DNA from: an uncultured Fibrobacter sp.
GTDB taxonomy: Bacteria > Fibrobacterota > Fibrobacteria > Fibrobacterales > Fibrobacteraceae
Direction of reading: 5' to 3'
NCBI RefSeq assembly: GCF_937877005.1
Contig: NZ_CALEFV010000063.1
Location: forward strand, 1-6,779
Length of the DNA stretch: 6,779 nucleotides
Every line of letters begins with the position of its first letter. The first letter of the stretch is position 1. Positions 5,217 to 6,779 of this stretch are shown here, piece after piece. A program made the translations under genes and the position numbers. The notes beneath the pieces are model-generated. The model saw nothing but the letters and a program-made list of their open reading frames with translations. It was not told the origin of the DNA and did not search any database.

Positions 5217-6530
5217 CTACAGATTGCGCATACGAACCATCACATCGGTGGTGTCGTTCGCCTTTACGGCAGGGGCGGCAAGAGTCGCCTCGATTTGCGT
5301 ACGGATTTCAGCAACCTCTTTCTGGAGCCTAGCCAGACGCTCACCTTCGAGCTTCGGGGCTGCAATCATCGTCTTGGACGCCGGGTTGATCCAGGCTCCC
5401 TTTTCGTTCTTGAAACCGAGGTGCAGGTGCGGCCCCGTGCTGCGACCAGTGGAACCCACGCGCCCGATGCACTGACGGGCAGACACCTTGGCACCGACAC
5501 CTACCCCGCGGGCAGAAAGGTGCATGTACCAGCTTTCGGAATTGTCCCTGTGCCGAATGGCAATCTTGTTGCCGCTATACTGGTCATAGCCGGACACCGT
5601 GACGATACCTTCGGCGACGGCATAGACGGGAGTGCCGGTGGGGCTGCCGTAGTCGATACCGGCATGCATCTTGCGCTGCCCCGTAATTGGATGGATGCGG
5701 TTGCCGAATGGGCTCGTGACATGCAAGCGATCAAGCGGATAGCGCAGGCCATCGTAGACAAGCGCTTCGCCCTTTTCAGTGTAGTGGGCGTTGAAGGAAC
5801 TCTTCGGGTCCGGATCTTCGTAGCGGAACGCCTCATGGTGCCCCACGATGCGGCCGTCGAATTCGGCGTAGACGACCTTGCCCGAAATCCAGATGGAATC
5901 CTGGTAGAAGGCTTCTTCCAGGAGAATGCGGAAACGGTCGCCAGCGCGTGCCAAGGGGAAAGCCACCTTGCACTGGAGCACTCCACTCACGATACCCACC
6001 ATGCGACCGGGAATGCCGACCTTGAAAAGCGTACCGTTCAAGGTACTGCCCTCGGTGAGTGCCCCTTCGAAAATGGACTGGCGGCGAGTCACCGGCTTTT
6101 CGATAAGGCTGTAGACATAACCCGAGTCGGTGCGGCTAAGCATGTGGACCGTTGCCGGGTTCGGGGCATAGCGAAAACGCTGCACGCTTCCCAACGAATC
6201 AAGTGCGGCATAAAACACTTGACCTACGCGAAGTTTTGAAAGTTCTACACTATCCTGAAGGGCGAGTACAATTTTTCCGCGTTCCTTTTCGTTGATCTGC
6301 ATACGCACCAGCACCTGGAAGAGACCATCACCAGCCCGAACCGTATCATTTTCGACAACCCAATTTCCCGGCAAAGTCTGAGCGCGCTCAATTTCGGCAT
6401 TCAGCGAATCAATCTTATTTTGGAGTCTTGCGCCCTCCGTCCTGAGATTCTGTATTTTTTCCTGTTCATTGCAGCCAAGAAGCAGAATCGCCACCAGGAT
6501 AGACAGCGCAAAAGAAAAAAAATTTTTCAC
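5217..6530 (-). CDS. M23 family metallopeptidase, OapA/Csd3-like, lipoprotein
   Basis: This is a probable peptidoglycan DD-endopeptidase that cuts peptide cross-links in the periplasm. The signal KNFFSFALSILVAILLLGC ends in a lipobox with Cys20. A coiled coil (about 22-53) follows, then an OapA/Csd3-type region (VRAGDGLFQVLVR and ELSKLRVGQVF), a second conserved region (GTLFKVGIPGRMVGIV to AFRYEDPD), and the M23 domain from about residue 270 (LHVTSPFGNRIHPITG). Zinc ligands H289, D293 (HAGID) and H370 (HLH), plus H337 (WYMHL) and H368, are all present, so it should be active. A second short coiled coil lies at about 392-420. The start is GTG 6530, not GTG 6536, because GAGG (6539-6536) is correctly spaced only for 6530. 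The layout resembles MepM, ShyA and Csd3. No NlpD-like loss of active-site residues is seen. It converges with the S41 operon, stop codon against stop codon. Confidence 0.93.
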   Translation of the reverse strand: MKNFFSFALSILVAILLLGCNEQEKIQNLRTEGARLQNKIDSLNAEIERAQTLPGNWVVENDTVRAGDGLFQVLVRMQINEKERGKIVLALQDSVELSKLRVGQVFYAALDSLGSVQRFRYAPNPATVHMLSRTDSGYVYSLIEKPVTRRQSIFEGALTEGSTLNGTLFKVGIPGRMVGIVSGVLQCKVAFPLARAGDRFRILLEEAFYQDSIWISGKVVYAEFDGRIVGHHEAFRYEDPDPKSSFNAHYTEKGEALVYDGLRYPLDRLHVTSPFGNRIHPITGQRKMHAGIDYGSPTGTPVYAVAEGIVTVSGYDQYSGNKIAIRHRDNSESWYMHLSARGVGVGAKVSARQCIGRVGSTGRSTGPHLHLGFKNEKGAWINPASKTMIAAPKLEGERLARLQKEVAEIRTQIEATLAAPAVKANDTTDVMVRMRNL

Positions 6531-6535
6531 GGACA

Positions 6536-6539
6536 CCTC
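6536..6539 (-). promoter_or_regulatory. Ribosome binding site of the M23 gene
   Basis: On the minus strand GAGG is followed by TGTCC and then GTG (6530-6528). The last G of this site is the first base of the alternative GTG at 6536, which therefore has no site of its own at a usable distance. Confidence 0.6.
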
Positions 6540-6559
6540 GTATTAGACAATGCAAATAT

Positions 6560-6590
6560 AAAAAAGGTTCCACGCCTATGACGTGGAACC
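6560..6590 (-). terminator. Intrinsic terminator of the repeat-tailed gene
   Basis: Perfect 9-bp arms GGTTCCACG (6566-6574) and CGTGGAACC (6582-6590) enclose a 7-base loop. On the minus strand the stem is followed by six T (complement of A at 6560-6565), the standard form. It lies 22 bases after the stop of the gene at 6613, and only 35 bases remain before the M23 start. The M23 gene must have a promoter in that short space or depend on read-through. Confidence 0.88.
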
Positions 6591-6612
6591 CTCAAAAACA
6601 TGTCGCAGTATA

Positions 6613-6779
6613 TTACTGTGCTGCAGCAGGCGCGGCAGGAGCGGCTGCCGGAGCAGCGGCAGGCTTAGCTTCAGCCTTCGGGGCTGCGGCGGCAGGAGCG
6701 GCAGCGGGCTTAGCTTCGGCCTTCGGAGCTGCAGCGGCAGGAGCGGCAGCGGGCTTAGCTTCGGCCTTCGGAGCTGCGG
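6613..6779 (-). CDS. Ala/Pro/Lys-rich repeat C-terminus of an unidentified protein, 5' part beyond the window
   Basis: The minus strand codes for 54 residues up to a TAA at 6613-6615, continuing past the right edge. All of it is low complexity: a 15-residue unit, APKAEAKPAAAPAAA, is repeated three times and capped by PAAPAAAQ. The frame is supported by codon-level conservation, since the third copy differs from the others only at synonymous positions, and by the intrinsic terminator just after the stop. Such Ala/Pro/Lys tails are usually flexible, extended linkers, found in envelope-spanning or surface proteins. Histone H1-like tails are an alternative, but they normally hold far more lysine and no glutamate. 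The folded part that would identify the protein is outside the window, so no function is assigned. Confidence 0.75.
   Translation of the reverse strand, partial: AAPKAEAKPAAAPAAAAPKAEAKPAAAPAAAAPKAEAKPAAAPAAAPAAPAAAQ
6640..6774 (-). repeat. Three tandem 45-base units inside the repeat-tailed gene
   Basis: Units lie at 6730-6774, 6685-6729 and 6640-6684. The first two differ by one base; the third has several changes, all synonymous. The array may continue past the right edge. Confidence 0.9.

Noticed and set aside
5295..6239. Long plus-strand open frame of 314 codons
   Set aside because: It is antisense to the M23 gene, which has all zinc-site motifs. The antisense frame is a by-product of codon bias.
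6540..6547. TCTAAT as -10 box of the M23 gene
   Set aside because: It matches five of six bases, but the implied transcript would begin after the GAGG site, and no -35 box is found in the terminator stem upstream.
6560..6600. Terminator at 6566-6590 acting in both directions
   Set aside because: On the plus strand the stem is followed by CTCAAAAA, not T, and no plus-strand gene points into it.

Overview
The window looks like chromosomal DNA of a Gram-negative bacterium. Three genes encode lipoproteins with clear lipoboxes, and coding DNA of balanced composition is separated by very A/T-rich gaps. The mix of short pure leucine-rich-repeat proteins, S41 lipoproteins with an LTAC lipobox and an OapA/Csd3-like M23 peptidase reminds me of Fibrobacter. 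That placement is an impression from style, not a demonstrated match.

Layout. (1) Positions 1-1379, minus strand: the first 459 codons of an AIPR-family protein (abortive infection phage resistance family). The gene runs off the left edge, so its stop codon is not visible. (2) 1380-1640: a divergent intergenic region full of A- and T-runs, with a short dyad near the AIPR side and a -10 box plus ribosome binding site at the other end. (3) 1641-2393, plus: a small cytosolic protein made almost entirely of 23-residue leucine-rich repeats. (4) 2394-2535: a palindrome-rich stretch that overlaps the start of the next gene. (5) 2458-3777 and 3789-5216, plus: two diverged tandem S41 (C-terminal processing peptidase) lipoproteins, 11 bases apart and surely one transcript. 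Both keep a Ser/Lys dyad spaced 25 residues apart. (6) 5217-6530, minus: a lipoprotein M23 metallopeptidase with intact zinc and catalytic residues. It converges stop-to-stop with the second S41 gene, with no base between the stop codons. (7) 6560-6590: an intrinsic terminator on the minus strand. (8) 6613-6779, minus: the 3' end of a gene whose product ends in a 15-residue Ala/Pro/Lys tandem repeat. It runs off the right edge.

How the genes may work together. The right half is an envelope block: two periplasm-facing serine peptidases and one peptidoglycan hydrolase, with a repeat-tailed protein upstream of the hydrolase. Processing of envelope proteins alongside cell-wall cutting is a reasonable common theme, but the sequence does not prove a link. 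The left half pairs a probable phage-defence protein with a divergent LRR protein. A functional link there is only a hypothesis. The most useful result is the AIPR gene, which is easily missed because it has no stop inside the window and a long spurious frame lies opposite it.
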